Assembly (NCBI RefSeq): GCF_000312105.1 | Contig: NZ_HE978636.1 | Span: 1,299,479 to 1,363,478, forward strand | Length of the DNA: 64,000 bases | From: Aeromicrobium massiliense JC14 | Lineage (GTDB): Bacteria > Actinomycetota > Actinomycetes > Propionibacteriales > Nocardioidaceae | Direction of reading: 5' to 3' | Shown here: positions 23,121 through 34,724 of the stretch, piece after piece | Layout of the letters: each line of letters begins with the position of its first letter | How positions within the stretch are numbered: position 1 is the first letter of the stretch | Program-made: the position numbers and the translations under genes | Notes under the pieces: generated by a model | Databases searched by the model: none | The model's input: the letters and a program-made list of their open reading frames with translations, nothing else | Told to the model about the DNA's origin: nothing

Positions 23121-23564
23121 ATGACCGAGCAGCACGACCAGGCCCCCGTCCGCGAGCGTCCGGAGGGCGTCGACGACGCCACCGTCGAGGCCCTGGGCAA
23201 GGTGAGCGAGGCGCTCGAGGCGATCGAGATCGCGCGCGGCCACCTCTACACGTTCCACCGGCTCATGGGCACCGCCGACTTCACGCTCGGCGAAGGTGTC
23301 GACCTGCTCCGCGAGGCCGGCCACGACGACGTCGCCGACCGGCTCGAGTCCGAGGTCGTCGGCCGCAACGTGCTGGACGGGCGGTGGACGTTCCAGGTCG
23401 TCGAGGAGTTCGACGACGGCTACTACAGCGCGTTCAAGCAGGCCGAGCAGGACGCCCGCGAGCAGCTGGCCCAGGGCGTCCGCCACCTCCACGAGGCGGG
23501 CCTGAAGCAGCAGCGCCGCACCACCGGCCGCGCCGGCCACGAGCCCCGGCCGCCGCAGCGATGA
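23121..23564 (+). CDS. Conserved actinobacterial hypothetical protein coupled to malQ
   Basis: 147 residues. The core is helical, ALGKVSEALEAIEIARGHLY then FHRLMGTADFTLGEG and ESEVVGRNVLDGRWTFQVVE, with EFDDGYYSAF and a basic tail. No enzyme motif or membrane segment. I recognise the sequence type as widely conserved in actinobacteria but no function is known to me. TACCAC lies 12 bases before the ATG, so it may be leaderless. Its stop overlaps the malQ start (ATGA at 23561), which implies co-translation with 4-alpha-glucanotransferase and hints at a link to glycogen metabolism. Confidence 0.75.
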   Translation: MTEQHDQAPVRERPEGVDDATVEALGKVSEALEAIEIARGHLYTFHRLMGTADFTLGEGVDLLREAGHDDVADRLESEVVGRNVLDGRWTFQVVEEFDDGYYSAFKQAEQDAREQLAQGVRHLHEAGLKQQRRTTGRAGHEPRPPQR

Positions 23565-25507
23565 GCGTCCCCTCCTCGCTCCACGAGCTGGCCGCGGCGC
23601 ACGGCGTCGCGACCTGGTACCTGGGCGGCGACCGCGAGCGCGTCGACGTCGACCCGGACGTCGTGGTGCGTGTGCTGGCCGAGCTCGGCGTGGACGCGTC
23701 CAGCGCCGCCGCCGTCGAGGACGCGCTCGAGCGGGTGCGTGCGGAGCAGGAGTCCCGCTCGCTCCCGCCCACGCTCGTGGTGCAGGAGGGCGAGGAGCGC
23801 GACCTCGGCGTCGACGCCGTCGTCGAGCTCGAGGACGGGGGCACCATCGACGCGCCCGGACGACTGCCCGCCGACGTCCCGCTCGGCTACCACCGGCTGC
23901 GAGCCGGCGGGGAGTCGACGCACCTGCTCGTCGTGCCGGCGCGCCTGCCCGAGGTGCCGTTGACCTGGGGCTGGATGCTGCAGCTGTACTCGATGCACTC
24001 GCGCGAGTCGTGGGGGATGGGCGACTTCGCCGACCTGGCCGCGTTCGCGCGCCGGGCGGCGTCAGAGCAGGGAGCCGGCGTGCTGCTGGTGAACCCGGTG
24101 CAGGCCGTCGCCCCGGCCCACCCGGTCGAGCGCTCGCCGTACTCGCCGGCCAGCCGCCGGTTCGCCAACCCCCTGTACCTCCGCGTCACCGAGACCGCCG
24201 CCTACGCGGCCGCCGACGCGTCCACCCGTGAGCAGGTGCTGTCGCTGGCGCCCGACGCGGAGCCCGAGCTCATCGACTACGACGCGGTCTGGGACGCCAA
24301 GCTCGAGGCGCTCGAGCGGCTGTGGCGGTTCGCCGAGCGGGTCGAGCCCGACGAGTCCCTGCGTGACTTCGCCACCTACTGCACCCTGGCCGAGGAGCTC
24401 GGCGCCGACTGGCACGGCTGGCCCGAGGCGCTGCGCGACCCCGCCGGCGGGGCCGTGGCCGCCGAGCGCGAGGCTCGGTCCGACCGGGTCGCCTTCCACG
24501 TCTGGCTCCAGCACGAGTGCCGGGCCCAGCTCGACCGGGCCCGCGCCGAGGCGCAGGACGCCGGGATGAGCGTCGGCCTCGTCCACGACCTGCCGGTCGG
24601 GGTGAGCCCCGCCGGGGCCGACACCTGGGCGCAGCCGGAGCTGTTCGCGCAGGACGTCCGCGTGGGCTGCCCGCCGGACGCGTTCAACGAGCTCGGTCAG
24701 GACTGGGGCCTGCCGCCGTGGCGGCCCGACCGGCTGGCCGAGACCGGCTACGCGCCGTTCCGCGAGGTGGTGCGCAGCGTGCTGCGGCACGGCGACGGCA
24801 TCCGGGTCGACCACGTCGCCGGCATGTGGCGGCTGTGGTGGATCCCCGAGGGCGAGCCGCCGCTGCGCGGCACCTACGTGCACTACGACAGCGACGCGAT
24901 GCTCGGCGTGCTCCTGCTCGAGGCGACGCGCGCCGGTGCCGTCGTGGTCGGCGAGGACCTCGGCACGGTCGAGGACGCCGTCACCGAGACGATGCAGGAG
25001 CGCGGCATCCTCAGCTCGGCGGTGCTGTGGTTCGAGCGCGACTGGGAGGCCGAGGGCCAGCCGCACCGACGCCCGGCCGACTGGAAGCCCGAGACGATGG
25101 CCAGCATCACGACCCACGACCTGCCCACCGCGCCCGGCTGGCTCGAGGCCGAGCACGTCCGGCTGCGGGCCTCGCTCGACCTGCTCGACGGGCCGGCCGA
25201 GGAGGCGTACGCCGGGGCGGCCACCGACAAGGAGGCGCTGCTCGACCTGGTCCGCGCCGAGGGCCTGGACGAGGGAGACCTCGTGCTCGCACTGCACACG
25301 CTCATCGCGCGGGCGGCGTCGCGCCTGGTGCTCAGCGCCCCGGCCGACGCGGTCGGCGAGATGCGCCAGCCGAACCTGCCCGGCACCGTCGACGAGTACC
25401 CGAACTGGCGCGTCCCGCTGAAGGTCTCGGTCGAGGAGTTCTTCGACGACCCCAGGGTCGATCGACTGACCGCGCCGCTGCGCGAGGCCCGCCCCCTCCG
25501 CCGCTAG
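23561..25507 (+). CDS. malQ: 4-alpha-glucanotransferase (GH77 amylomaltase)
   Basis: 648 residues. An N-terminal extension of about 130 residues precedes the GH77 barrel, as in actinobacterial MalQ. The barrel has LTWGWMLQLYSMHSRESWGM, the nucleophile aspartate in GIRVDHVAGMWRLWWIPEG, the acid/base glutamate in VVGEDLGTVEDAV and the third carboxylate in TTHDLPTAPGW. It moves alpha-1,4 glucan chains between maltodextrins and releases glucose, recycling short chains left by glycogen breakdown. Start at ATG 23561 overlaps the upstream hypothetical gene. The glgX-treY pair follows after two unrelated small genes. Confidence 0.92.
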   Translation: MSVPSSLHELAAAHGVATWYLGGDRERVDVDPDVVVRVLAELGVDASSAAAVEDALERVRAEQESRSLPPTLVVQEGEERDLGVDAVVELEDGGTIDAPGRLPADVPLGYHRLRAGGESTHLLVVPARLPEVPLTWGWMLQLYSMHSRESWGMGDFADLAAFARRAASEQGAGVLLVNPVQAVAPAHPVERSPYSPASRRFANPLYLRVTETAAYAAADASTREQVLSLAPDAEPELIDYDAVWDAKLEALERLWRFAERVEPDESLRDFATYCTLAEELGADWHGWPEALRDPAGGAVAAEREARSDRVAFHVWLQHECRAQLDRARAEAQDAGMSVGLVHDLPVGVSPAGADTWAQPELFAQDVRVGCPPDAFNELGQDWGLPPWRPDRLAETGYAPFREVVRSVLRHGDGIRVDHVAGMWRLWWIPEGEPPLRGTYVHYDSDAMLGVLLLEATRAGAVVVGEDLGTVEDAVTETMQERGILSSAVLWFERDWEAEGQPHRRPADWKPETMASITTHDLPTAPGWLEAEHVRLRASLDLLDGPAEEAYAGAATDKEALLDLVRAEGLDEGDLVLALHTLIARAASRLVLSAPADAVGEMRQPNLPGTVDEYPNWRVPLKVSVEEFFDDPRVDRLTAPLREARPLRR

Positions 25508-25541
25508 CCACCCCGCGTCCGCGTTGCCGAGCTCGGCGACC

Positions 25542-26468
25542 TCAGCGACGTCGGGCGCGGGGAGCGGCACGCACGGCGGTGGGCACGCGGCCGAGCGCGG
25601 TGGGATCGATGACCGCGTCCGCCGCCACCTCGGGCAGGCCCAGGACGTCGACGAGCTCACGGACGTCGACGGCCGTAGTGAGTGGGGAGGCCACCAGCTC
25701 GTCCCACCGGCGGGCGGCGCCGGGGACGAGGCCGAGAGCCTCGCCGATGTCAGCGCCGGTGGCGCGGCTCTCGGGGAGGACGGTCCGGACGAGACGGGCG
25801 ACCTCGTCCGCCCCGGGACCCGGAGCAGGCGCGTACTCCCGCCAGGGACGGTCCCACGTGGCCTGCCCGGCCACCTCGCCGTCGCGCGCCAGCGCGACCT
25901 GCGTCGTCGCGCCGTTCCTGACGAGCACGATGCAGGTCGCCGCGGCGCCGATGCCTCGGACCATGACGTCGAGGGGGGCCTCGAAGGAGGCCAGGGCGCT
26001 CGCGCCGTCTGGTGCCAGCACGGTCCACCCCTCGACCTGGGCCCCGATCGTCGGCAGTCCCGACCGGTACGCGGCGGCGTGGGCCGTCAGCACCGGCTCG
26101 CCGGTCGCTCGACCCGACGGCAGGCGTGCGGCCGCAACGGCGCCCCAGCCGCCGTCCTCGGCGACGTCGAAGGTGACGGGGGAACCGAGCCGGCTCTCGA
26201 CGAGGTCGGCGAGCGCGTCGAACGGCGTCATGGTGACTCCCGCCGGCGGCCCCGGGGTGCTCGTCGCCATGGTCTCCGTGATCCGGTCGCCGACGGTCCG
26301 GACGAGCACACGCGGTCGTCCTGCGTGCACGTCCGTCGCCAACCAGCCGGCGGTCCCCGCCGCGGCCAGGGCGTCCTCGACGCGCGCGAGCGGGTCGTCC
26401 CACTCGGGCGGCACGTCCACCGCCATGAGCACCTCGTCCAGGTCGTCCCGCGACCGCCCCTCGTCCAC
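25542..26468 (-). CDS. Hypothetical protein
   Basis: 308 residues from GTG 26468, MDEGRSRDDLDEVLMAVDVP, with no signal peptide and no transmembrane segment. It is a mixed alpha/beta soluble protein; the part ATCIVLVRNGATTQVALARD and the end LVRTVLPESRATGADIGEAL look structured. I do not recognise a family. TAGGGT ends 6 bases before the GTG, a textbook leaderless promoter of this genome, which supports the start and the reality of the gene. It points leftward between malQ and glgX; function unknown. Confidence 0.65.
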   Translation of the reverse strand: MDEGRSRDDLDEVLMAVDVPPEWDDPLARVEDALAAAGTAGWLATDVHAGRPRVLVRTVGDRITETMATSTPGPPAGVTMTPFDALADLVESRLGSPVTFDVAEDGGWGAVAAARLPSGRATGEPVLTAHAAAYRSGLPTIGAQVEGWTVLAPDGASALASFEAPLDVMVRGIGAAATCIVLVRNGATTQVALARDGEVAGQATWDRPWREYAPAPGPGADEVARLVRTVLPESRATGADIGEALGLVPGAARRWDELVASPLTTAVDVRELVDVLGLPEVAADAVIDPTALGRVPTAVRAAPRARRR

Positions 26469-26563
26469 GCGGCGACCCTATCGACGGGGAGCCGGGCAGG
26501 GTCGCCGTGCGATGGACCACGGCCGTTCCTAGGCTGAGCCGCACCCGACGAAAGGACGTCCTC

Positions 26564-26734
26564 GTGGACATCGACGCCGTGCTCGTGTTCCTCCTGCTGA
26601 TCGTGGTGGCGGTGGGCATCTGCCTGCCGTTCGGACGTCGCACCTCGCTGGCCCGCCTCGTGCTGGCCATGGCGGTCCTGTCCGCCGTCGCGACCCTGGC
26701 GTTCGTCGGCCTGGAGTCCTACTTCGCCGCCTGA
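26564..26734 (+). CDS. Small membrane protein (two helices)
   Basis: 56 residues from GTG 26564, VDIDAVLVFLLLIVVAVGIC, a short basic loop LPFGRRTSLARL and a second hydrophobic stretch VLAMAVLSAVATLAFVG. Both segments can span the membrane, with the basic loop inside. GAAAGGA lies 8 bases upstream of the GTG, so it is probably translated. A TAGGCT box at 26531 may be its promoter. Function unknown. Confidence 0.6.
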   Translation: MDIDAVLVFLLLIVVAVGICLPFGRRTSLARLVLAMAVLSAVATLAFVGLESYFAA

Positions 26735-26875
26735 CCGGGCTTCCTCGCGGGCGGCCGGACGCCTGACCCACGCCCGGCCGCCGACGTCACACCGCTTCCG
26801 GTTGCCGGGTGGGGGTGGGTGGCGTCGAATGGTGACGCGGCCGAGCGGCCGCACCACACCCCGAGGGAGAACCCG

Positions 26876-28992
<2,117 letters not shown>

Positions 28993-28996
<4 letters not shown>

Positions 28997-31269
28997 CCCC
29001 GACGTCGACCTACCGGCTGCAGCTGCACCCGGGCTTCACGCTGGACGACGCGCTGGAGGTCGTCCCGTACCTGCACGACCTCGGGGTCGGCGCGCTGTAC
29101 CTGTCGCCGGTCATGGAGGCGACGCCCGGCTCCACGCACGGCTACGACGTCACCGACCCCACGCGGGTCCGGGCCGAGCTCGGCGGACCGGATGCCCTGC
29201 GCCGGCTCGCCGAGGCGGCGCGCGAGCGCGGCATGGGCGTGGTCGTGGACGTCGTCCCGAACCACATGAGCGTCGAGGTGCCCAGCGCGAACCCGTGGTT
29301 CTGGGACGTGCTCACGCACGGCCGCGAGTCGGCGTTCGCGCACTACTTCGACGTCGACCGGTCACGTCCGCGGCTGCTGCTGCCGGTGCTCGGCGACGAC
29401 GCCGACGTGGCCGAGCTGCGCCTGGACGACGGGCAGCTGGCCTACTACGACCACCGCTTCCCCGTGGCGCCCGGCACCGAGGGCGGCAGCGCCCAGGACG
29501 TCCACGCCCGCCAGCACTACGAGCTGGTCGGCTGGCGCCGCGGCAACGCCGAGCTCGGGTACCGGCGGTTCTTCGACATCACGTCGCTGGCCGCGGTGCG
29601 GGTCGAGCTCGAGGACGTCTTCGACGCCGTCCACGGCGAGATCCTGCGCTGGGTCGACGAGGGCCTGGTCACCGGTCTGCGCATCGACCACCCCGACGGG
29701 CTGGCCGACCCGACGGCGTACGCCCAGCGGCTGCGCGAGCGCGCACCGGGCGCGTGGATCGTGGTGGAGAAGATCCTCCACCCCGGCGAGCAACTGCCGC
29801 CGTCCTGGCCGGTCGACGGCACCACCGGCTACGACGCGCTCAACGAGGTCGCGGGCGCGTTCTTCGACCCGGCCGGGCGCGACGCGCTCGCCGAGGCGGG
29901 GCAGCGGCTCGGCGTGCCGGCCGACTTCGGCGCGGTGCAGACCGACGCCCGTCGCATGGTCACCGACAAGATCCTCGTGGCCGAGGTGCGCCGCATCGCC
30001 GCGCTGGTCGACGGGGTCGATCCCGAGGCGGCCCGCCAGGCGGTCGCCGAGACCTTCGTGGCCCATCGCGTCTACCGCTCCTACCTGCCCGAGGGTGCCG
30101 ACGACTGGGCCGCCGCGATCGGCACCGCCCGCGAGCGCCGCCCCGACCTCGCCGCGGCGCTGGACGCGCTCGACGCGCAGGTGACCGGCGACCCGCACGG
30201 CGAGCTGGCGACCCGCGTCCAGCAGACGTCCGGCATGGTCGTCGCGAAGGGCACCGAGGACACGACGTTCTACCGCGCGACGACGTTCGCCGCGGCCAAC
30301 GAGGTCGGCGGCACCGGCGGCTGGTGGGCGCACGACCGCGAGGGGTGGGAGCACGCTGCCGCCCGCCGCGCCGAGCACGAGCCCGCGGCCATGACCGCGC
30401 TGACGACGCACGACACCAAGCGGTCCGAGGACACCCGGGCCCGGATGAACGCGCTGTCCCAGCTCGCCGGGCCGTGGCGCGACGCGGTCGTCGACTGGTC
30501 CGGACGCGCCGGCCTCGACGAGCCGTCGCTGGACGCCCTGGCCTGGCAGACCCTGGTCGCGGCCTGGCCGGTGTCCGACGAGCGGCTCGCCGACTACCTG
30601 CTCAAGGCCGCCCGCGAGGGCAAGGTGCGCACCACCTGGACCGAGACCGACGAGTCGTTCGAGGGGCAGGTGCGGGCCTGGCCCGCCCGCGTCCACCAGG
30701 ACGAGCAGCTGGCCGGCGAGGTCGAGGCGTTCGTGGAGCAACTGCGGCCGCTCGGCTGGTCCGACGCGCTCGGCCAGAAGCTGGTGCAGCTCGCCGGGCC
30801 CGGGGTGCCGGACGTCTACCAGGGCACCGAGCGGTGGGACCTCTCGCTCGTCGACCCCGACAACCGGCGCCCGGTCGACTACGCCGCGCGGCGCGAGCTG
30901 CTCGAGCGGGTCGACGGCGGCTGGCAGCCCGAGGTCGACGACGAGGGCGCGGCGAAGCTGCTGCTCACCGCGCGCGTCCTGCGCCTGCGCCGCGACCGTC
31001 CGGACCTGTTCGAGGGGTTCGAGCACGTCCCGGCGATGGGTGCCGCGGCCGGCCACGCGCTGGCCTTCCGCCGGCACCCGGACCTCGTCGCCGTGGCCAC
31101 CGTGCGCAGCGGCGCGCTGGCCGAGTCCGGGGGCTGGCAGGACGCCGCGCTCGAGCTCGGTGCCGGCACCTGGACGGACGTCCTGACCGGTCGCGAGCAC
31201 GCGGGTCCGCGGGTCCCGCTGGCCGACCTGACCGCCGTGTACCCGGTGGCCCTGGTGACTCGCAAGTAA
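28993..31269 (+). CDS. treY: Maltooligosyltrehalose synthase
   Basis: 758 residues, GH13_26. It begins [20 protein letters not shown], the TreY opening. Catalytic parts: nucleophile in [15 protein letters not shown], acid/base in [11 protein letters not shown], third carboxylate in [15 protein letters not shown]; the family-specific YLPVYRSY-like region is [12 protein letters not shown]. It rearranges the reducing-end alpha-1,4 bond of maltodextrins into alpha-1,1, making maltooligosyltrehalose. Coupled to glgX by a GTGA overlap. Its partner treZ is not here but at 41083, so the pathway is split. Confidence 0.93.
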
Positions 31270-31341
31270 CCGACCCGGCCCGAAAACCGCTGGAACGGCG
31301 GGCGTAACGTGGAGGGGAACCCGACGATCAGGAGACCCTCG

Positions 31342-31929
31342 ATGACTTCCCCCAGCCCCGTGTCCATGGAACGACTGGCACAGGTCGGTGCCTCGCACGT
31401 GTGCGACGTCCGCGGCGGCGAAGGGGCCCTCGACGGGGGCATCCGACCGGTCTGGCGCGGGCCGTCGTTCGCCGGTCCCGCCCGTACCGTGATCGCGCCG
31501 GCCGGCCACAACGCGGCCGTCCGCGCGGCGGCCGCCGAGGCGCAGCCCGGCGAGGTGCTCGTCGTGTCCGGTGCCGGCTTCACGAGTCGCGCCGTGGTGG
31601 GCGACCTGATCGGGCGCCGGCTGCTCGAGGCCGGCGTCATCGGCGTCATCGTCGACGGCGCGGTGCGCGACGTGGCGGGCTTCGAGATGCTCGGCCTGCC
31701 GGTCTACGCCCGGGCCACCTGCCCGGCCGGCCCGCTGCCCGGCAACGACGGCGAGACCCAGGTCATCGTCGGCGTCGGCGGCCAGGTGGTCCGCCCCGGC
31801 GACGTCGTGGTGGCGGACGCCGACGGCGTCGCGATCATCCCGGCCGAGGAGCTGACCGACGTCGCGACCCGCGCCGACGCCGCCGAGCAGCACGAGCGCC
31901 AGTTCCTCGAGGCCACCTACGCCCACTGA
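31342..31929 (+). CDS. RraA-like / HMG-CHA aldolase family protein
   Basis: 195 residues. The RraA/HMG aldolase fold is shown by LAQVGASHVCDVRGGEGALD, GDLIGRRLLEAGVIGVIVDG followed by AVRDVAGFEMLGLPVYAR (the conserved R-D), and VVVADADGVAIIPAEEL at the end. Members are either class II 4-hydroxy-4-methyl-2-oxoglutarate / CHA aldolases using a divalent metal or RNase E inhibitors; R-D plus the Gly/Asp pattern fits the metal-dependent enzyme. The ATG at 31342 has AGGAGA 7 bases upstream. It lies 72 bases after treY, maybe in the same transcript, but has no obvious link to trehalose. Confidence 0.8.
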   Translation: MTSPSPVSMERLAQVGASHVCDVRGGEGALDGGIRPVWRGPSFAGPARTVIAPAGHNAAVRAAAAEAQPGEVLVVSGAGFTSRAVVGDLIGRRLLEAGVIGVIVDGAVRDVAGFEMLGLPVYARATCPAGPLPGNDGETQVIVGVGGQVVRPGDVVVADADGVAIIPAEELTDVATRADAAEQHERQFLEATYAH

Positions 31930-31947
31930 GACGTCCGGCCGACCCGG

Positions 31948-32018
31948 CCCCTGAGCTTGTCGAAGGGACGCCTCGACAGGCTCGGCGATCGGATCGGTCC
32001 CTGAGCCTGTCGAAGGGA
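31948..32018. repeat. Cluster of GAGCCTGTCGAAG extragenic repeats, with terminator hairpin
   Basis: Three copies lie between rraA and the prsW-like gene: forward at 31948-31968 (GAGCTTGTCGAAGGGA), inverted at 31973-31983 (TCGACAGGCTC) and forward at 31998-32018 (GAGCCTGTCGAAGGGA). The first two form an 11-bp stem (one G-U pair) with a 9-base loop at 31953-31983 that can end transcripts from both convergent genes. A related copy lies at 20572-20587. Confidence 0.7.
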
Positions 32019-32041
32019 CAGGCACGGCGAGCGGGGAGCGG

Positions 32042-33247
32042 TCAGGCGGTCCGGGCCGCCGCCCTCAGGCGGGCCACCTCGGCGCGCCCGTGTGCGAGCC
32101 TCTCGTCGTCGCTGTCGCTGCCGCCCGCTGCCGCGACGTCGTGGGCCAGGTCCAGCACCGCTCGGCGCAGGTGCCGGCGCGCGCGTCGGGCCCGGCGGTC
32201 CGGAGCGGACTTGCGGGACGCCTTGCGCGCGGCCTTGTCGAGGACCTCGTCGAGCTCGCCGGCCGTGACGGTCCCGGCCTCCACCTCGGGCGCGAGGACG
32301 TCACGGACCAGCTGGTGCTCGCGCGGAGCCGCCGCCCGGAAGGCCAGGTGCAGCGCGGTGAGGCCCAGCACGACCGAGGCGAGCGCGACGCCGAGCGTGG
32401 CGAAGGCGTTGCCGAAGCCCAGACCAACGGCGTCGTCCCAGGTGAAGTGCAGGAACACGCCCGCGGCGACGAGGGCCAGGCCGCGTCCCACCCGGCGCGG
32501 CTGGGCGACCGTGCCGATCAGGTACACCGCACCGGCGCACACGAGCGCGCTGAACAGCGGGTGCGAGACGAAGCTGGCCCCGATCCGACCGGCGGTCAGC
32601 TCCACCGCGCTGCGGACCGGGTCCATGCCGAACCCGTTCCAGGTCGCGTTGGTGGCGTAGAGGAAGTCCTCGAGGACGCCGAAGCCGAGACCGATGAACG
32701 CGCCGAGAACCAGCCCGTCGTTCGCGGTGCGCACCAGGCGCGGGGCCAGTCCCATCAGGAGCACGAACCCGCAGAGCTTGGCCGCCTCCTCGGTGAAGGG
32801 GGCCGTGGCGCCGGCCGCCCAGTTCGCGGCCCAGTCCTGGCCGAAGAGCTTGGCGTACAGGCTGAGCATCGCGGTGTTGACGGTGAGCGCGAACGCGAAG
32901 GTGCCGGCGATCCCGCCCCAGACGAACGCGGCGGCGACGAGGGGTCCGGGCTGCCGCTCCCACCGGTCGATGTGGCGGAACCACAGGAACCACGCGAGGC
33001 CGCACAGGCCGCAGAGCACGGCGGAGACGGCGAACGACTCGGCGAAGAACCCGGCCGTCGGCTCGTAGTAGGAGAACGTGTGGACGGCGCCGACCGCGGT
33101 CAGCGCCACGTAGACCCAGAAGCAGAGGTTGCGCGGCTGGACGAGCACGAACCGCTCGCCCCAGCCGGACACCTCCAGGGCCTCGTGCTGGCGCCGCAGG
33201 GCGCCGGCGGGGGCCTCGGACGCGGGGCCGGCGGTGGGGACGCTCAT
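32042..33247 (-). CDS. PrsW-family intramembrane metalloprotease, copy A
   Basis: 401 residues. A polar N-terminus (VSGWGERFVLVQPRNLCFWV) leads into about eight hydrophobic segments. PrsW motifs are in order: EEAAK in ATAPFTEEAAKLCGFVLL, FIGLGFGVLEDFLY, histidine in FVSHPLFSALVCAGAVYLIG, and a second histidine in FLHFTWDDAVG. The C-terminal about 110 residues are cytosolic, basic and helical (RKASRKSAPDRRARRARRHL). PrsW proteases cut membrane-bound anti-sigma factors or other single-pass proteins within the membrane. The start overlaps the stop of the single-pass protein gene upstream (ATGA at 33244-33247), so that protein is the natural candidate partner or substrate. Paralogue of the gene at 34721. 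Confidence 0.85.
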   Translation of the reverse strand: MSVPTAGPASEAPAGALRRQHEALEVSGWGERFVLVQPRNLCFWVYVALTAVGAVHTFSYYEPTAGFFAESFAVSAVLCGLCGLAWFLWFRHIDRWERQPGPLVAAAFVWGGIAGTFAFALTVNTAMLSLYAKLFGQDWAANWAAGATAPFTEEAAKLCGFVLLMGLAPRLVRTANDGLVLGAFIGLGFGVLEDFLYATNATWNGFGMDPVRSAVELTAGRIGASFVSHPLFSALVCAGAVYLIGTVAQPRRVGRGLALVAAGVFLHFTWDDAVGLGFGNAFATLGVALASVVLGLTALHLAFRAAAPREHQLVRDVLAPEVEAGTVTAGELDEVLDKAARKASRKSAPDRRARRARRHLRRAVLDLAHDVAAAGGSDSDDERLAHGRAEVARLRAAARTA

Positions 33248-33876
33248 GCGGGCTCCTTCTCGGTGGCGCGGACGCTCGTGATCATCTGCTCGATCTCGGG
33301 TGCGGCGGCACGCAGCTGCGCCGGCGGACCGTAGACGGTGATCCTCAGGCCGGTGCCGTCGATGACCAGCGCTCCGACCATGCCGTCCCCCTGCTCGCTG
33401 CTGTAGCTCTGCACCACGCCGACGTCGCCGTCGTCGGTGGTCACGGTCGTGACAGGTCCCTCTGCGGTGAAGCTCGGGTCGTACGTGGCGCTCGTGACCT
33501 TCTCGACCTGCTCCAGCAGCTCGGTCGGCGTGCCGTCGAAGTCGTCGGGCTGCACGATCAGGATGACGCCGTCGCTCGCGACGGTGGCGGTGCCGCTGGT
33601 CTCCACCGAGCCACCCTGGCCCACGCGGTAGCCGCTCTCGACGTTCCATCCCGTGGCCGGGGTGAACGCGACGCCGTCGGCGAGCGCGAGCTGCTCACCG
33701 GGCTCGACCGGGTCGTCCCAGGCGATCGCGTCGTCGACGCGTGGCACCACGACCGTGCTGAGCAGGAACACTGCGATCACGAACAGCGCGTAGGGGAACG
33801 AGCGCGTGTCGAGTCCGAGGAACCGGTGCTCGACCGGCACCCTGTCCCGTCTCGTGACGCTGGGGATGGCGGGCAT
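33244..33876 (-). CDS. Single-pass membrane-anchored protein, PrsW partner candidate A
   Basis: 210 residues. A short cytosolic tail ending VPVEHRFLGLDTRSFPYALF precedes one membrane helix (residues about 28-46) and an outside domain of about 160 residues: VDDAIAWDDPVEPGEQLALA, FTPATGWNVESGYRV, VQPDDFDGTPTELLEQVEKV and ALVIDGTGLRITVYGPPAQL. The domain pattern is PsbP/LpqN-like in my reading, at low confidence. Its paralogue at 34071 keeps the same order with clear identity. ATG 33876 follows GGAGCGCC. Coupled to the PrsW gene. Confidence 0.75.
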   Translation of the reverse strand: MPAIPSVTRRDRVPVEHRFLGLDTRSFPYALFVIAVFLLSTVVVPRVDDAIAWDDPVEPGEQLALADGVAFTPATGWNVESGYRVGQGGSVETSGTATVASDGVILIVQPDDFDGTPTELLEQVEKVTSATYDPSFTAEGPVTTVTTDDGDVGVVQSYSSEQGDGMVGALVIDGTGLRITVYGPPAQLRAAAPEIEQMITSVRATEKEPA

Positions 33877-34070
33877 GGCGCTCCGTCCGGTCAGGGCGGG
33901 CCGAGGCCCAGGTGGCGCAGACGCTACGGCACCGGGACGGCGAGCGCCTGGCGGCAGCCCGCCCCTGGCCGCATGCGGCCGGGTGACGCTCCTCGCAGCG
34001 ACGGGGACGCCACGGGAAGGCTAGGGTCGGGCTCGTCCTGCAGTACCCCCCGGACCCTGGGAGACCGCAC

Positions 34071-34724
34071 GTGACCCATCCATCAGCAGGACCATCGCGG
34101 GCCCGCCGCCCGCGGGTGCCCGTCGAGCAGCGGTTCCTCGGCCTCGACCGGCGCTCGCTCGTGCCCGGGCTGGTCGTCATCGGGATCTGGGCGCTGTGGA
34201 GCGTCGTCGTCCCGCAGGTCGACGACGCCGTGGCCTACGACGACACGGTGCGGGCCGGCGACCGCTTCAGCCTCACCGAGGACCTGGCGTTCACGCCCCC
34301 GACCGGCTGGAACGTCGTCGAGGGCTTCCGCACGACCGAGGAGCCGGCGGCCGGCCCCGGCGGACAGGTCCAGGTGAGCGACGGCACGCTGAGCGTCGTC
34401 GTGGTCCCGGACGACTTCGACGGCACGCCGTCCGAGCTGCTCGACCAGGTGACCGACGTGGACGAGGCCACGACCGACGCGTTCAAGGTCGAGGGCGAGC
34501 GCTACACCGTGACCACGCGAGCCGGCGCGACCGGCGTCGCGGAGGGCTTCACCACGCCGCGCTCCCAGGGCACCATCACCGCGTTCGTCATCGATGGCAC
34601 CGGCGTGGAGTTCAACGTCGTCGGCACCACAGCCCAGCTCGCGGCGCACGCCACCGAGCTCACCCAGATGATCGAGAGCCTCGGTCCCTGGGACGCCGCG
34701 CCGACCGAGGAGGGGGCGTCATGA
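34071..34724 (+). CDS. Single-pass membrane-anchored protein, PrsW partner candidate B
   Basis: 217 residues, paralogue of the protein at 33244-33876. Shared blocks are VPVE-[QH]-RFLGLD, VVVP-[QR]-VDDA, AFTP-x-TGWNV, DDFDGTP-[ST]-ELL-[DE]-QV and VIDGTG. One membrane helix at about residues 28-46 and an outside domain follow a basic cytosolic tail (SRARRPRVPVEQRFL). The GTG at 34071 has GGGAGA upstream. Its stop overlaps the start of the second PrsW gene (ATGA at 34721). It faces copy A head to head across 194 bases. Confidence 0.75.
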   Translation: MTHPSAGPSRARRPRVPVEQRFLGLDRRSLVPGLVVIGIWALWSVVVPQVDDAVAYDDTVRAGDRFSLTEDLAFTPPTGWNVVEGFRTTEEPAAGPGGQVQVSDGTLSVVVVPDDFDGTPSELLDQVTDVDEATTDAFKVEGERYTVTTRAGATGVAEGFTTPRSQGTITAFVIDGTGVEFNVVGTTAQLAAHATELTQMIESLGPWDAAPTEEGAS

